A stretch of 64,000 bases of DNA from the NCBI GenBank assembly GCA_050246635.1, contig JBFWVR010000001.1, positions 496,001 through 560,000 on the forward strand. The letters run 5' to 3'. Made by a program: the position numbers and the translations under genes. Below the pieces are notes generated by a model, which was not told where the DNA came from, searched no databases, and saw only the letters and a list, made by a program, of their open reading frames with translations. Of the stretch, positions 41,101 through 48,943 are shown in pieces. Positions within the stretch are counted from its first letter, which is position 1. Every line of letters starts with the position of its first letter. This stretch comes from JBFWVR01 sp050246635. Lineage in GTDB: Bacteria > Acidobacteriota > Vicinamibacteria > Vicinamibacterales > UBA2999.

Positions 41101-42792
41101 CAGCGTGACCGGCACCCCCGACTGCGCCTGTCCCTGGTAGTCGATGGCCCGGACGAAGGCGCGCACCTGGCTGCCCGCGCGGAAGACGTAGTTGTCGGTG
41201 CGCGCGGCCAGCATGAACGGACCGTAGGTGGCGTGGACCACCGTGTCGCCACTGACCTCGCGGCCCCCCGCGTCGGTCACCTGTGCCTCGAGCCGCGCGC
41301 TGTAGTCCCGGCCATTCTCGTCGGCCGCCAGCGGGATGCGGATCTCGGCCCGTCCCCGCTCGTCGAGCCGCACATCGCCCTGGAGGCGCTGGTCGCCCCC
41401 GTACCAGTAGCTGCTCTCGCTCCCGTCGAACCCATCGTCCCAGCGGAGGGGGGAGTAATAGGGCTGCTGGTTGACCACCCAGTGGACGCGCCCGTTGGCG
41501 ACGGGCTGCCCGAAGTAGTACCGCGCCTCGATCGACGCGACGAGCTCGTTGCCCTGGACGATGAAGCGGGCCGACGGCGTGACGCGGACCTCGAACTCCG
41601 GCTTGCGGTACTCCTGGACCTCGAACGCGCCGGTGGCCGTCTCGTCGCCCGTCGTGATCCGCAGCGTGTAGTAGCCGAGGGCCGCCGTCGCCGGTACCTC
41701 GAACGAGGCCTCCACCGTGCCGAAGCGGCTGACGGGGAGGCGCTGGCGGAAGACGACCTTGTCGTTGACGTCACTTGCCGAGAGCTCGACCTCGTCGCGA
41801 TCGAAGGGCACGACCGCATCCCGCTCGCGCCAGCGCAGCACGACCTTCGCGTGCACGGTGTGGCCAGGCCGGTAAATCGGCTTGTCCGTGTAGGTGTAGG
41901 CAAGCAGCTGTCTCGGCGAGTCGCCGAGGTACCAGGCGCCCGGATCGGTGGCCGCCACCTGCCCGTCGCACAGCGCGACACCGATCACGTCCTCGACGGG
42001 TCCGGCGGGCAGCGCCACCTCGAGCAAGCCGTTCGTCGAGGTCTGGCCCCCGGCAACCTGCTGCTGGCTTGCCAGCACCTGGACGTCGCAGCCCGCCCTC
42101 GGCTCGCCGCTGAAGCGGTCCGCCGCGAAGAGCACGAGCTGTCCCGGCGAGACCTTCGTCACGACGCCGACGTCCGACACGATGACGACGGTGTAGGCGC
42201 GCAGGAGGTCGTGAACGGCTTCGACGACGTAGACGCCCGGCTCGTGCACATCGAGCGGGATGCGGCGGAGCTCGGCGTCGCGGTAGTTGGGCAGCAGCTC
42301 GCGCCAGGACGTGACGAGCTGATCCGGGTTGAGCAGCGGCACCTGCGCGAACGTGCTGACCTGCAGCGTCACGCGCTGCTGCACCTCGTCCTCGTCCCGC
42401 TCGCGGCGGCGTTCGACGCGATACTCGTGGCTCACCTGGTCGCGGAAGAAGCTGCGGATGCGGCCACGCTGCTCGCGTTTCCAGTCGGCCAGCCGCTCGA
42501 TCCAGCTCCGCTCCGTCGGCACCATCGGCTCGGTGCTGCCGAGCTGATGCGGATCCCGCAGGCCCGCGAAGAACGCGAACGGGTCGCGCACCTTGTAGAC
42601 GCGGAAGTCGAGGCTCGGCAGCAGCCGGTGCGTCAGGTGGAAGTACGGCTGGTCGCGAGTCGTGAAGACCTCGGAGCTCGACAGCGAGAACGCCGGCGTG
42701 GGCTCGTCCCCTGGGCCCTGTGCCGACAGGGCAGGGCCCGCGAAGGCGGCGAGCAGGGCGACCAACGACGTGAGGCGGAGGAGACGCATCAT
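38104..42792 (-). CDS. Bacterial alpha-2-macroglobulin family protein (YfaS-like)
   Basis: A 1562-residue exported protein (signal MMRLLRLTSLVALLAAFAGPALSA) of the bacterial alpha-2-macroglobulin type, a broad-spectrum protease trap in the periplasm. MG domains fill the N-terminal two-thirds (for example TYTDKPIYRPGHTVHAKVVLRWR, bait/NTD markers). The A2M segment GVARTTTTKDLIVRVLTPRF and the thioester PYGCTEQTLSSF (Cys1068) are intact, followed by the alpha-helical thioester domain (DYQHDNGGWGWW). Start codon overlaps the DUF1175 gene stop by four bases. The yfaT-yfaS order is the one known from E. coli. Confidence 0.93.
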   Translation of the reverse strand: MMRLLRLTSLVALLAAFAGPALSAQGPGDEPTPAFSLSSSEVFTTRDQPYFHLTHRLLPSLDFRVYKVRDPFAFFAGLRDPHQLGSTEPMVPTERSWIERLADWKREQRGRIRSFFRDQVSHEYRVERRRERDEDEVQQRVTLQVSTFAQVPLLNPDQLVTSWRELLPNYRDAELRRIPLDVHEPGVYVVEAVHDLLRAYTVVIVSDVGVVTKVSPGQLVLFAADRFSGEPRAGCDVQVLASQQQVAGGQTSTNGLLEVALPAGPVEDVIGVALCDGQVAATDPGAWYLGDSPRQLLAYTYTDKPIYRPGHTVHAKVVLRWRERDAVVPFDRDEVELSASDVNDKVVFRQRLPVSRFGTVEASFEVPATAALGYYTLRITTGDETATGAFEVQEYRKPEFEVRVTPSARFIVQGNELVASIEARYYFGQPVANGRVHWVVNQQPYYSPLRWDDGFDGSESSYWYGGDQRLQGDVRLDERGRAEIRIPLAADENGRDYSARLEAQVTDAGGREVSGDTVVHATYGPFMLAARTDNYVFRAGSQVRAFVRAIDYQGQAQSGVPVTLTLDRITYPDGYYSDPVATRTGETTAATGEDGLAEGRLTLGADAGTYRITVATSVNGRRLTDEAWVWVPGAESTDAFNGDRYLELLADKRSYAPGDVARLMVRGESVTGPVLVTKEGQHVSWYQLLRPAASDAIEVPIEPGDAGDVYVNLTYMRDGRLFRAERRLSVPADSHRLTVALTAEQEVSRPQEPGVFSLQVTDAEGQPVQAEVSLAVIDEAVFGVKADDTPDPVRFFYRREYSRVGTVFSREYYFTGFSGSEQLQLAQRRRRPFTLADFKGEPQAQPAVRKDFPDAIYWIGDLTTDAEGRARVSVRYPDALTTWRLTARAVTPDTRVGIGVARTTTTKDLIVRVLTPRFLTEGDEVVLPTLVHNYREGERQATVSLSVDGLSPVGTAPAPTLGTLAAGAERRDNWTFRADTPGTASVTASASTATDTDAVELPVPVLPYGLHRETAASGSVQSNEATTTLAIPATANPSGRRIRVELAPSLAGSMLGALDYLTSFPYGCTEQTLSSFLPNVLVTRTLTRLNLTPTERLGALDRQVSQGLARLYDYQHDNGGWGWWKTDENHPFMTAYAIYGLLEARDAGYRVEEWRIDSGARALARMYADYPRAVPDLKAYMAYVLGRASDQPEITWYQDGESHSYRHDAARDELWAARDRLSAQGQALLLLALPSGDERAAALAGMLAEAARTEGQLAWWPMDNDPLLFDFADTTVEATSFAVQALARVDPQHRLLEPAVRWLLLNRRGGYWGSTKQTAMALYGLLDYMDARGDTARPAAAEIFVNGERVAERRFTAADLTAPEPVVLSVPAREGANDVRVVETGGGTVYWSAAAEYYDPTGAEARSGSRQLAVTRRYARLQPVTVDGRIVYREQAIDGPVQAGDILTVRLTVAGAPDWRYLVLEDPLPAGVEAVQDTTAYPLERPADWWWGSRVEYRDEKTVFFQEGFEQGRYEFVYLARVIAEGVFRAVPAQIAPMYVPGVTASSEPGTLRVSITPGGAQ

Positions 42793-43451
42793 AGGAGCGC
42801 CAGTCTGAAGACACCGACGAAGTGCGGGTTGGAAGCCTGGGGACGCCAACGCGGAGCGGGATGCCGCAGGAGATCGGCCAGGCGGACCTTGCGGATCTCA
42901 CCCGGACCGTCTTCGGCCGGGCCGGTGTGATACACGACCCAGTCGTCCGGGCCGGGGTCGAAGGACGACCGGCCGACGAACACCATCAGGTGATCCGGCT
43001 CGGACTGTCCGGGCTGGTGGAAGTACAGCAGGTCGCCGGGCGCGAGCGCGTCGAGCCGGCGGCCCCGCGGACGGGTGTTGAGGCGGATGAGCGTCTGCGC
43101 GTCCGCGAACTCGCCGTAGGCGGTGTCGGGCGGGCCCGCCACGCGGAAGAGGGGCCAGTGCCCGTCGTCGGCCTCCGGGGCGGACCGCACGTCCGGAAAG
43201 CGGGGGTGGTTCGGTGGTAGTTGCACGCGGCGCGTCCAGGCCGGCGTGTGCGCGCGGAGCGCCTCGCGGAACGCAAAGCGGATGAGGCCGGCGCAGTCGG
43301 TGATTTCCGGCGCGGGTCGCTCGAACTGGGCGTCAGCGAGCAGGACGAACCACGCGCGGAAGGCCGCCCGGTCCGATTCGTCCGCCAGCCGGACCTGCGC
43401 CGAGACGGCGGTCGAAGCGGCGAGGAGCACGGCCAGGGCGACGGCGCGCAT
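42789..43451 (-). CDS. DUF1175 (YfaT-like) exported protein
   Basis: A 220-residue protein with a signal peptide (MRAVALAVLLAASTAVSAQ). It has the DUF1175 features of an NlpC/P60-like cysteine hydrolase fold: a candidate catalytic Cys in ITDCAGLIRFAFREAL near residue 53 and a His in EPDHLMVFVG near residue 153, with LAPGDLLYFHQP before it. In Enterobacteria yfaT stands upstream of the alpha-2-macroglobulin gene yfaS, and the same order with a 4-base overlap is seen here. Its role may be maturation or cell-wall clearance for the macroglobulin; inferred from context. Confidence 0.88.
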   Translation of the reverse strand: MRAVALAVLLAASTAVSAQVRLADESDRAAFRAWFVLLADAQFERPAPEITDCAGLIRFAFREALRAHTPAWTRRVQLPPNHPRFPDVRSAPEADDGHWPLFRVAGPPDTAYGEFADAQTLIRLNTRPRGRRLDALAPGDLLYFHQPGQSEPDHLMVFVGRSSFDPGPDDWVVYHTGPAEDGPGEIRKVRLADLLRHPAPRWRPQASNPHFVGVFRLALL

Positions 43452-43467
43452 CGGGGATAAGTATAGT

Positions 43468-43680
43468 TTCGAAGGTCACGAAGGGTACGAAGGACACGAA
43501 GGGCACGAAGGACACGAAGGGCACGAAGGGCACGAAGGGCACGAAGGGCACGAAGGGCGAGGCAGTTGCGAGTCGCCGGTCTCCGAGGACGTCGTCGTGA
43601 ACTTCGTGATCTTCGTGCGCCTCGGCCTCGCTCGGGTCGACCCTGAGCGAAGTCGAAAGGGTCGTGGCTGGTTGTTCCTA
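43468..43680. repeat. CACGAAGGG 9-base array facing CTTCGTG words and a CGACCCTGAGCGAAGTCGAAAGGG element
   Basis: Ten or so near-perfect CACGAAGGG 9-mers (43468-43560) face CTTCGTGATCTTCGTG words (43600-43620). The unit ends with CGACCCTGAGCG...GAAAGGGTCGTGGCTGG (43637-43675), the reverse counterpart of the end at 20299. It fills the 226-base gap between the DUF1175 gene and the kinase-like gene. Confidence 0.88.
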
Positions 43681-44322
43681 TCCCAGAATCTCCAGCTCGA
43701 ATCCGGCCAGTGTGTCGCCGTTCATCAACTGCATCAGGGTGCCGTCATGGGCGGCGGCCACGGCGCCGGCGAGGACCAAATCGAGACCCTGGCCGCCGCG
43801 GCGGTAGTCGGGCGGCACCCGGTCCGGTTCCTCGGCCCCGGCGAGCACGACGCGGAAGCGCGTGCGGTCGTCGTGCCGCGCGGCCGTGATCGTGATGGTC
43901 GTGTCGTGCGCCTGCGCGCGGGCGACGGCGGTGACCAGCGCGGCCAGGCTCCCGGAGACCAGGGGCTCGACCACGGGCACGGTGCCGGCCGCGGGTGCGG
44001 GCACCGAGACGCCGACGACGGGATCGGAGGGGAGCATGGCGATCGCCCGGGCCCGCTCCAGCAGCGCCGCGACGTCCATCGCGCGGCGCTCGCCACCCAC
44101 CTCGGCGCGGACGAGCCGTCCCAGCAGGCTGGCCTGGTCCAGCAAGGCGGCGAGCCGATCGCCACCGGCCGTTCCGCCAGCCACGGCTTTTGCCTGCCGC
44201 TCATCGAGCCCGCCCCCCTGCTCGAGCATGCGCAGGTACCCACGCACCACGCCCAGCGGGGCACGCAGCTCGTGGGAGAGAAGCGAGAGGAGGACGTCGG
44301 TCGTAATCTGCAGGTCTGCCAT
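43678..44322 (-). CDS. Short histidine-kinase-like protein with degenerate ATPase domain
   Basis: A 214-residue cytoplasmic protein with a HisKA domain at its very start (H-box LLSHELRAPLGVVRGYL, His17) and a C-terminal region laid out like HATPase_c. The G-box-like GGQGLDLVLAGAVAAAHDG is present, but the N-box position reads SLAALVTAVARAQAHD with no asparagine, so ATP binding is doubtful. There is no sensor domain or adjacent response regulator. The start at ATG 44322 leaves no room for a sensor; upstream lies a CACGGAGG repeat array. May be a pseudokinase or phosphotransfer protein. Confidence 0.72.
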   Translation of the reverse strand: MADLQITTDVLLSLLSHELRAPLGVVRGYLRMLEQGGGLDERQAKAVAGGTAGGDRLAALLDQASLLGRLVRAEVGGERRAMDVAALLERARAIAMLPSDPVVGVSVPAPAAGTVPVVEPLVSGSLAALVTAVARAQAHDTTITITAARHDDRTRFRVVLAGAEEPDRVPPDYRRGGQGLDLVLAGAVAAAHDGTLMQLMNGDTLAGFELEILG

Positions 44323-44337
44323 CGGAAATGCACTCAC

Positions 44338-44395
44338 GGGGACACGGGGGCACGGAGGCACGGAGGCGCGGGGGCACGGAGGCGCGGAGAGGCAT
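44338..44395. repeat. CACGGAGGCGCGG word array
   Basis: Six to seven imperfect GGCACGGAGGCACGGAGG/GCGCGGAGG words in the 191-base divergent gap between the kinase-like gene and the glycosyltransferase. The remainder, 44396-44513, shows no clear promoter. Confidence 0.8.
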
Positions 44396-44513
44396 GCTCC
44401 GGCTGCCATCCAGAGAAGGCAGATGGCAGCTGTCAGCAGTTCGCCTGGCCGCTCGCTATCCCTCCTGTCCTCGCGCACTGGTGCGCTCGCTCGGTATCCT
44501 ATTCAGTAACAGG

Positions 44514-45209
44514 ATGTTGGTGTCCATCGTAATACCCGTTAAGCAGGATGGGCCGGCGTTGGCCCGGCTGCTCGGCGGGCTGAAGCCGCTGCCGGCGGGC
44601 GCCGAGGTCATCGTCTCCGCGGCTGATGAGGTGGAGGACGGTGACGCGCCAGACCGTGGCGCCTGGCCGTGGGTGAGATGGACAGTGGGCCCCGCCGGCC
44701 GGGGCCCACAGCTCAACCGCGGCGCGCGCCTGGCGGCCGGACAGTGGATCTGGTTCCTGCACGCCGACAGTGAACCGCCCGCGCACTGGTTCGAGGAGTT
44801 TCGCGCGCTCGAGGCGGCCCCCGAGGTCGTCGGCGGCAGCTTCCGCTTCGCCCTGGCCTCGAGGGCCTGGCAGGCCCGGTGGCTCGAACGCGGGGTCGCC
44901 TGCCGCGTGCGCCTTTTCGGGCTGCCCTACGGCGACCAGGGAATCTTCGCGCGCCGTGGGGTGTTCGAGGAGATGGGCGGCTTCGCGCCGCTGCCGCTGA
45001 TGGAGGACGTCGAGTTCGTCCGGCGGCTGCGCGGACGCGGCCGCCTGCGGCACCTCGACACGCCGCTCGTGACCTCGGCCCGGCGGTGGGAGCGCGAGGG
45101 CTGGGTGCGGCGGAGCGCGGCGAACCTGCTGACGCTCGGCCTGTATGACATCGGCGCGTCGCCAGCCTGGCTGGCGAGACGGTATGATCGACGACGAACT
45201 GGACCGTGA
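44514..45209 (+). CDS. Glycosyltransferase family 2 (TIGR04283, arsenosugar-type)
   Basis: A 231-residue GT-A glycosyltransferase of the TIGR04283 type. It begins MLVSIVIPVKQDGPALARLLGGL, has the donor-site QLNRGARLAAGQWIWFLHADSEPP (DxD-like HAD), GLPYGDQGIFARRGVFEEMGGF and PLMEDVEFVRRLRGRGRL, all typical of the family. The group is linked by family name to arsenosugar biosynthesis. The partner TIGR04282 gene, usually adjacent, is here at 46903 on the other side of msrPQ. ATG 44514 is preceded by a weak AACAGG. Confidence 0.87.
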   Translation: MLVSIVIPVKQDGPALARLLGGLKPLPAGAEVIVSAADEVEDGDAPDRGAWPWVRWTVGPAGRGPQLNRGARLAAGQWIWFLHADSEPPAHWFEEFRALEAAPEVVGGSFRFALASRAWQARWLERGVACRVRLFGLPYGDQGIFARRGVFEEMGGFAPLPLMEDVEFVRRLRGRGRLRHLDTPLVTSARRWEREGWVRRSAANLLTLGLYDIGASPAWLARRYDRRRTGP

Positions 45210-45245
45210 GGCCTCAGGCGAGGCCGACGAGCGAGAGGATCCCCG

Positions 45246-46220
45246 ATGCTGATCAAGAAGGCCCCGGACATTCGCGAATCCGAAGTCACCCCCCAGGACC
45301 TGTACCTGCGGCGGCGCGAGTTCCTGAAGGTCGCCGGCAGCACGGCCGTGGCGGCCACGGCGGCCGGTGTGGTCGGCGGCGTCTTCACGGGCGCGCCCGC
45401 GGAAGCGGCGCAGGACCCGAACGCGAAGAAGTTCACCGATCTCAAGAAGAGTCCCTTCAGCACGGACGAGGAGATGAACTCGTTCAAGGAAGTGACGACG
45501 TACAACAACTTCTACGAGTTCGGCCTCGACAAGGGCGACCCGGCCCGGAATGCCCACACCCTCCAGCCCAGCCCCTGGACCGTCGTTGTCGACGGCATGT
45601 GCGCGAAGCCGGGCAAGTACAACATGGAGGACATCCTCAAGTGGTTCCCGCTGGAGGAGCGCATCTACCGGCTGCGGTGCGTCGAGGCGTGGTCGATGGT
45701 GGTGCCGTGGGTCGGGTTCCCGCTGGCTGACTTCGTCAAGCGGTTCGAGCCGTCCTCGACGGCCAAGTACGTCGAGTTCAAGACGCTCGTGGACTACAAG
45801 CAGATGCCGGGCCAGCGTGAGCCGGTGCTGCAGTGGCCCTACACCGAGGGCCTGCGCATGGACGAGGCGATGCACCCGCTGGCGCTCATGGCCGTCGGCG
45901 TCTACGGGCAGGCGATGCCGAACCAGAACGGCGCGCCGATCCGGTTGATCGTGCCGTGGAAGTACGGCTTCAAGGGCATCAAGTCGATCGTGCGGGTGAG
46001 CTTCACCGACAAGCAGCCGCTGAACACCTGGCAGCAGACGCGCGCCAGCGAGTACGGCTTCTACGCGAACGTGAACCCCGAGGTGGATCACCCGCGCTGG
46101 AGCCAGAAGACGGAGCGGCGGATCGGCGAGTTCTTCCGTCGCAAGACGCTGATGTTCAATGGCTACGGCGAGCAGGTCGCCTCGCTGTACGCCGGGATGG
46201 ACCTGCGGAAGTACTACTGA
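45246..46220 (+). CDS. msrP: Periplasmic protein-methionine-sulfoxide reductase, molybdopterin subunit
   Basis: A 324-residue YedY/MsrP protein, which repairs oxidised methionines in periplasmic proteins using a molybdopterin cofactor. A Tat signal RRREFLK is at residues 22-28, followed by a hydrophobic stretch and AEA cleavage region. The Mo-ligand cysteine is in YRLRCVEAWSMVVPWVG (Cys145), and KYGFKGIKSIVRVSF plus WQQTRASEYGFYANVNPEVDHPRWSQ are family blocks. Its electron donor MsrQ follows after 2 bases. Ribosome site AGAGGATCCCC before ATG 45246. Confidence 0.96.
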   Translation: MLIKKAPDIRESEVTPQDLYLRRREFLKVAGSTAVAATAAGVVGGVFTGAPAEAAQDPNAKKFTDLKKSPFSTDEEMNSFKEVTTYNNFYEFGLDKGDPARNAHTLQPSPWTVVVDGMCAKPGKYNMEDILKWFPLEERIYRLRCVEAWSMVVPWVGFPLADFVKRFEPSSTAKYVEFKTLVDYKQMPGQREPVLQWPYTEGLRMDEAMHPLALMAVGVYGQAMPNQNGAPIRLIVPWKYGFKGIKSIVRVSFTDKQPLNTWQQTRASEYGFYANVNPEVDHPRWSQKTERRIGEFFRRKTLMFNGYGEQVASLYAGMDLRKYY

Positions 46221-46222
46221 GC

Positions 46223-46858
46223 ATGACGCAGACCCAGTGGACACGGCGGGTATTGAAGCCCGCCGTGTTCCTCGCCGCCCTCGGCCCGTTCGGCTGGCTC
46301 GTCTACGGCGCGCTCTTCGGCGACCTCGGCGTCAACCCGGTGGAGACGATCACCAATACCACCGGCCTCTGGACGCTTCGTCTCCTCGTCGTCACGATCC
46401 TGATCACCCCGCTCCGGTGGCTCACCGGCTGGAACCTGCTCATCCGCTTCCGGCGCATGGTCGGGCTGTTCGCCTTCTTCTACGGCACGCTGCACTTCAT
46501 GACGTACTTCGTCCTGGATCAGTCCCTGATGTTCGATGGGCTGTGGGAGGACGTCGTCAAGCGCCCCTACATCACGGTGGGCTTCACGGCGTTCGTGCTG
46601 ATGATTCCGCTGGCGATCACGTCGACACAGGGCTGGATCCGCCGGATGGGCGGGAAGAAGTGGAACCTGCTGCACCGGCTCGTCTACGTCTCGGCGGTCC
46701 TTGGCGTCCTCCACTACGTGTGGAAGGTCAAGGTCGACGAGCCGACGCCCTACATCTACGGCGCCATCGTCGCCGTCCTGCTCGCTGCGCGCGTATGGAA
46801 GTGGGCGTTGAGGCGCCAGTCGGTCGCGCCGCCGCGCGCGGCCCGCGCCGAGTCCTGA
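46223..46858 (+). CDS. msrQ: Heme-binding membrane subunit of the methionine sulfoxide reductase
   Basis: A 211-residue, six-helix b-type cytochrome of the ferric-reductase-like family that passes electrons from the quinone pool or flavin reductase to MsrP. Landmarks are TGLWTLRLLVVTILITPLRWLTG, RFRRMVGLFAFFYGTLHFMTYF with a heme His, PYITVGFTAFVLMIPLAITS, and WNLLHRLVYVSAVLGVLHYVWKVK with further heme His. It starts 2 bases after msrP, so the two are one operon. Confidence 0.95.
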   Translation: MTQTQWTRRVLKPAVFLAALGPFGWLVYGALFGDLGVNPVETITNTTGLWTLRLLVVTILITPLRWLTGWNLLIRFRRMVGLFAFFYGTLHFMTYFVLDQSLMFDGLWEDVVKRPYITVGFTAFVLMIPLAITSTQGWIRRMGGKKWNLLHRLVYVSAVLGVLHYVWKVKVDEPTPYIYGAIVAVLLAARVWKWALRRQSVAPPRAARAES

Positions 46859-46902
46859 GCGGCGCCGCCATCTGAGCAGCCGCTCCCGAGGTGCCGGAGC
46901 GC

Positions 46903-47598
46903 ATGTCCCGCACGCTGATCGTCCTTGCCCGCGCGCCCTCGGCCGCGGGCAAGTCCCGCCTGACCGCCGGGCTCCCGGTCCCGGTGGCGCTCGCCCTGCG
47001 CGCCGCGTTGTTGCTCGACACGCTCGACGTGGCGCGGGCGGTCGGCGAGCGGGTCACGCTCGCCTACACCCCCGAGCGTGCGGCGAGCGAGTTCCATGCG
47101 CTTGTCGCGGCGTCCAACCTCGAACGGGCCGGCGGGCCGGACGCGGGATGGCGGCCGGCGCTGGTTCCACAACGGGGAGCCGACCTTGGCGCCCGCATGC
47201 GGCAGGCGTTCGCGGACGCGCTGGCCGCGGGCACCCGCCACGCCGTGCTCATCGGATCGGACCTGCCGGACCTGCCGATCGCCGCGGTGCAGGGGGCCTT
47301 CGAGGCGCTCGCGCGTGGGACGGACGTCGTGCTCGGGCCGACCGTCGACGGCGGCTACTACCTGATCGGGTTGACGGCCGCGCACGCGACGCTCTTCGAC
47401 GACATCCCCTGGAGCACCGCGGACGTGCTCACGCGTACGATCGAGCGGGCCCGCGCCGCCGGCCTGACGACCGCGTTGGTGACGCCGTGGTACGACGTGG
47501 ACCGTCCGGAGGACGCCCGCACGCTCCTCGCGGCGACCGACACCGGCACCGCGCGACGCACGCGGGCCGCGCTGCGTGCGGCGGGGATGGAGGAGTAG
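46903..47598 (+). CDS. TIGR04282/DUF2064 glycosyltransferase-like protein (arsenosugar-type)
   Basis: A 231-residue nucleotidyl/glycosyltransferase-fold protein of the DUF2064 family (TIGR04282). The start LIVLARAPSAAGKSRL is the conserved N-terminus, followed by LIGSDLPDLPIAAVQGAFEAL and VLGPTVDGGYYLIGL, where the acidic residues coordinate the metal-nucleotide. DVDRPEDARTLL closes the protein. By family name it works with TIGR04283 proteins in arsenosugar or similar sugar-lipid synthesis; the partner is at 44514, separated by msrPQ. ATG 46903 (after CGGAG) preferred over GTG 46891. Confidence 0.87.
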   Translation: MSRTLIVLARAPSAAGKSRLTAGLPVPVALALRAALLLDTLDVARAVGERVTLAYTPERAASEFHALVAASNLERAGGPDAGWRPALVPQRGADLGARMRQAFADALAAGTRHAVLIGSDLPDLPIAAVQGAFEALARGTDVVLGPTVDGGYYLIGLTAAHATLFDDIPWSTADVLTRTIERARAAGLTTALVTPWYDVDRPEDARTLLAATDTGTARRTRAALRAAGMEE

Positions 47599-47609
47599 TC
47601 GGCGCCGGG

Positions 47610-47800
47610 GCGCATACACGGGGCACACTGAACAGACCGAACACACCGAAGCACAGGGAAGAAGCCGGGAGGAGGCATCGTCACGCGCCCTCGTGTCGAG
47701 AAGCGGCCTTCTGCACCTCCCTCGGCACCTCCCCTTCCTTGTGAGCGTTCAGTGTCCTCCGCGTGCCCCGTGTTTCCGTGTGCCCCGCCCTCGTTGAGAT
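47610..47800. repeat. CACGGGGCACAC and TCCGTGTGCCCCG word arrays
   Basis: In the 325-base gap 47599-47923, a left run (ATACACGGGGCACACTGAAC, then ACCGAACACACCGAAGCAC, 47612-47660) faces a right run (GTGTCCTCCGCGTGCCCCGTG and on, 47748-47790) of degenerate words. The remaining bases up to the tRNA promoter show nothing else. Confidence 0.7.
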
Positions 47801-47878
47801 CGAGCGTCTCGGTGTCCTTGCGTCTCCGTGGCTTGTCCGTCGCGCGCGGCAGAATTTTCACCACACAGACCGTGCTAT

Positions 47879-47908
47879 TTGCCGAGGTGGTCGCGGCCGT
47901 GTTACAAT
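47879..47908 (+). promoter_or_regulatory. tRNA-fMet promoter
   Basis: TTGCCG (47879-47884) and TACAAT (47903-47908) with an 18-base spacer, 15 bases before the mature tRNA 5' end. A good housekeeping-type promoter for this genome. Confidence 0.7.
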
Positions 47909-47923
47909 CAGCTTCTGTTTTGA

Positions 47924-48000
<77 letters not shown>

Positions 48001-48151
48001 AGATTGGCAGGAGGCCGCCGGTTCCCGGCGGCCTCTTTGCGTCTCGCGGCAGCCAGCCCGGCTGCACCCTTCCCCCAAACAACCTGGGACTCGTCGTGCC
48101 CGCCCGTCGGACCTCTGTGCGCGGTGGCGCGGCCGCATGCGGGGGATGTCG

Positions 48152-48877
48152 ATGGCGGAAACGGCGCGGGTGGCGCTCATCACGGGCGCGAACAAGGGCA
48201 TTGGCTTCGAGGTCGCGCGGCAGCTCGCGCAGGCGGGCGTCACGGTGCTGCTCGGCGCGCGTGACGGCGCCCGGGGCAAGGCGGCGGCAGCGCTCCTGAA
48301 GGCCGAGGGGCTTTCCGCCAGCGTCGTGCGCATCGACGTGACCGATCCGGGAAGCCTGCGTGCCGCCGCGGCGGTCGTGCAGGCCGGTCATCGCCGGCTC
48401 GACATCCTCGTCAACAATGCCGGCGTCTCCGATCGCGCGGACGGGGCTCCCTCGACCGCGCGCCTCGACGCCGTACGCCGCACCTTCGAGGTGAACTTCT
48501 TCGGCGCGCTGGCGACGACGCAGATCATGCTGCCGCTGTTGAAGCGCGCGCCGGCGGCGCGCGTGGTGAACGTCTCGAGCTCGCTCGGCTCCCTCACGCG
48601 CAACGCGGAACGACCGACCGCCGAGGTCCGGCGCATCGGTTACAACGCGTCGAAGGCGGCGCTGAACATGCTCACGGTGCAGCTCGCCTCGGAGCTTGCG
48701 GGCACCGCGATCAAGATCAACGCCGTCGCGCCCGGATTCACCGCGACCGATCTCACGGACCACCTCGGCTCGCAGACGCCCGCCACCCCGGCCGCGCACA
48801 TCGTGCGCCTGGCCCTGCTGCCCGAAGACGGCCCGACCGGTGGCTTCTTCGCGGGGGAGGAGGCAGAGCCCTGGTAG
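48152..48877 (+). CDS. Short-chain dehydrogenase/reductase
   Basis: A 241-residue classical SDR. The NAD(P)-binding motif is VALITGANKGIGFEVA near the N-terminus, followed by the NNAG motif (LDILVNNAGVSDR), the catalytic Ser in VNVSSSLGSLT, and Tyr/Lys in GYNASKAALNML. The protein resembles carbonyl-reductase-like or plant menthone-reductase-like SDRs of similar length; substrate unknown. ATG 48152 has GGGGG seven bases upstream and is preferred; ATG 48137 and 48146 are in frame. The next gene is convergent, 66 bases on. Confidence 0.93.
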   Translation: MAETARVALITGANKGIGFEVARQLAQAGVTVLLGARDGARGKAAAALLKAEGLSASVVRIDVTDPGSLRAAAAVVQAGHRRLDILVNNAGVSDRADGAPSTARLDAVRRTFEVNFFGALATTQIMLPLLKRAPAARVVNVSSSLGSLTRNAERPTAEVRRIGYNASKAALNMLTVQLASELAGTAIKINAVAPGFTATDLTDHLGSQTPATPAAHIVRLALLPEDGPTGGFFAGEEAEPW

Positions 48878-48943
48878 CGGAAGCCGCCAACCCGCGCCGT
48901 CGGCACGGCGCGGTCGTGGTCCTTGCTCATTCAGAAAGGGCGC

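Noticed and set aside
38089..42930. A 1613-codon open frame on the forward strand opposite the alpha-2-macroglobulin gene
   Set aside because: It is the antisense shadow of a well-supported gene; its translation is Arg/Gly/Ala/Val/His-rich with no domain, a usual by-product of high GC content.
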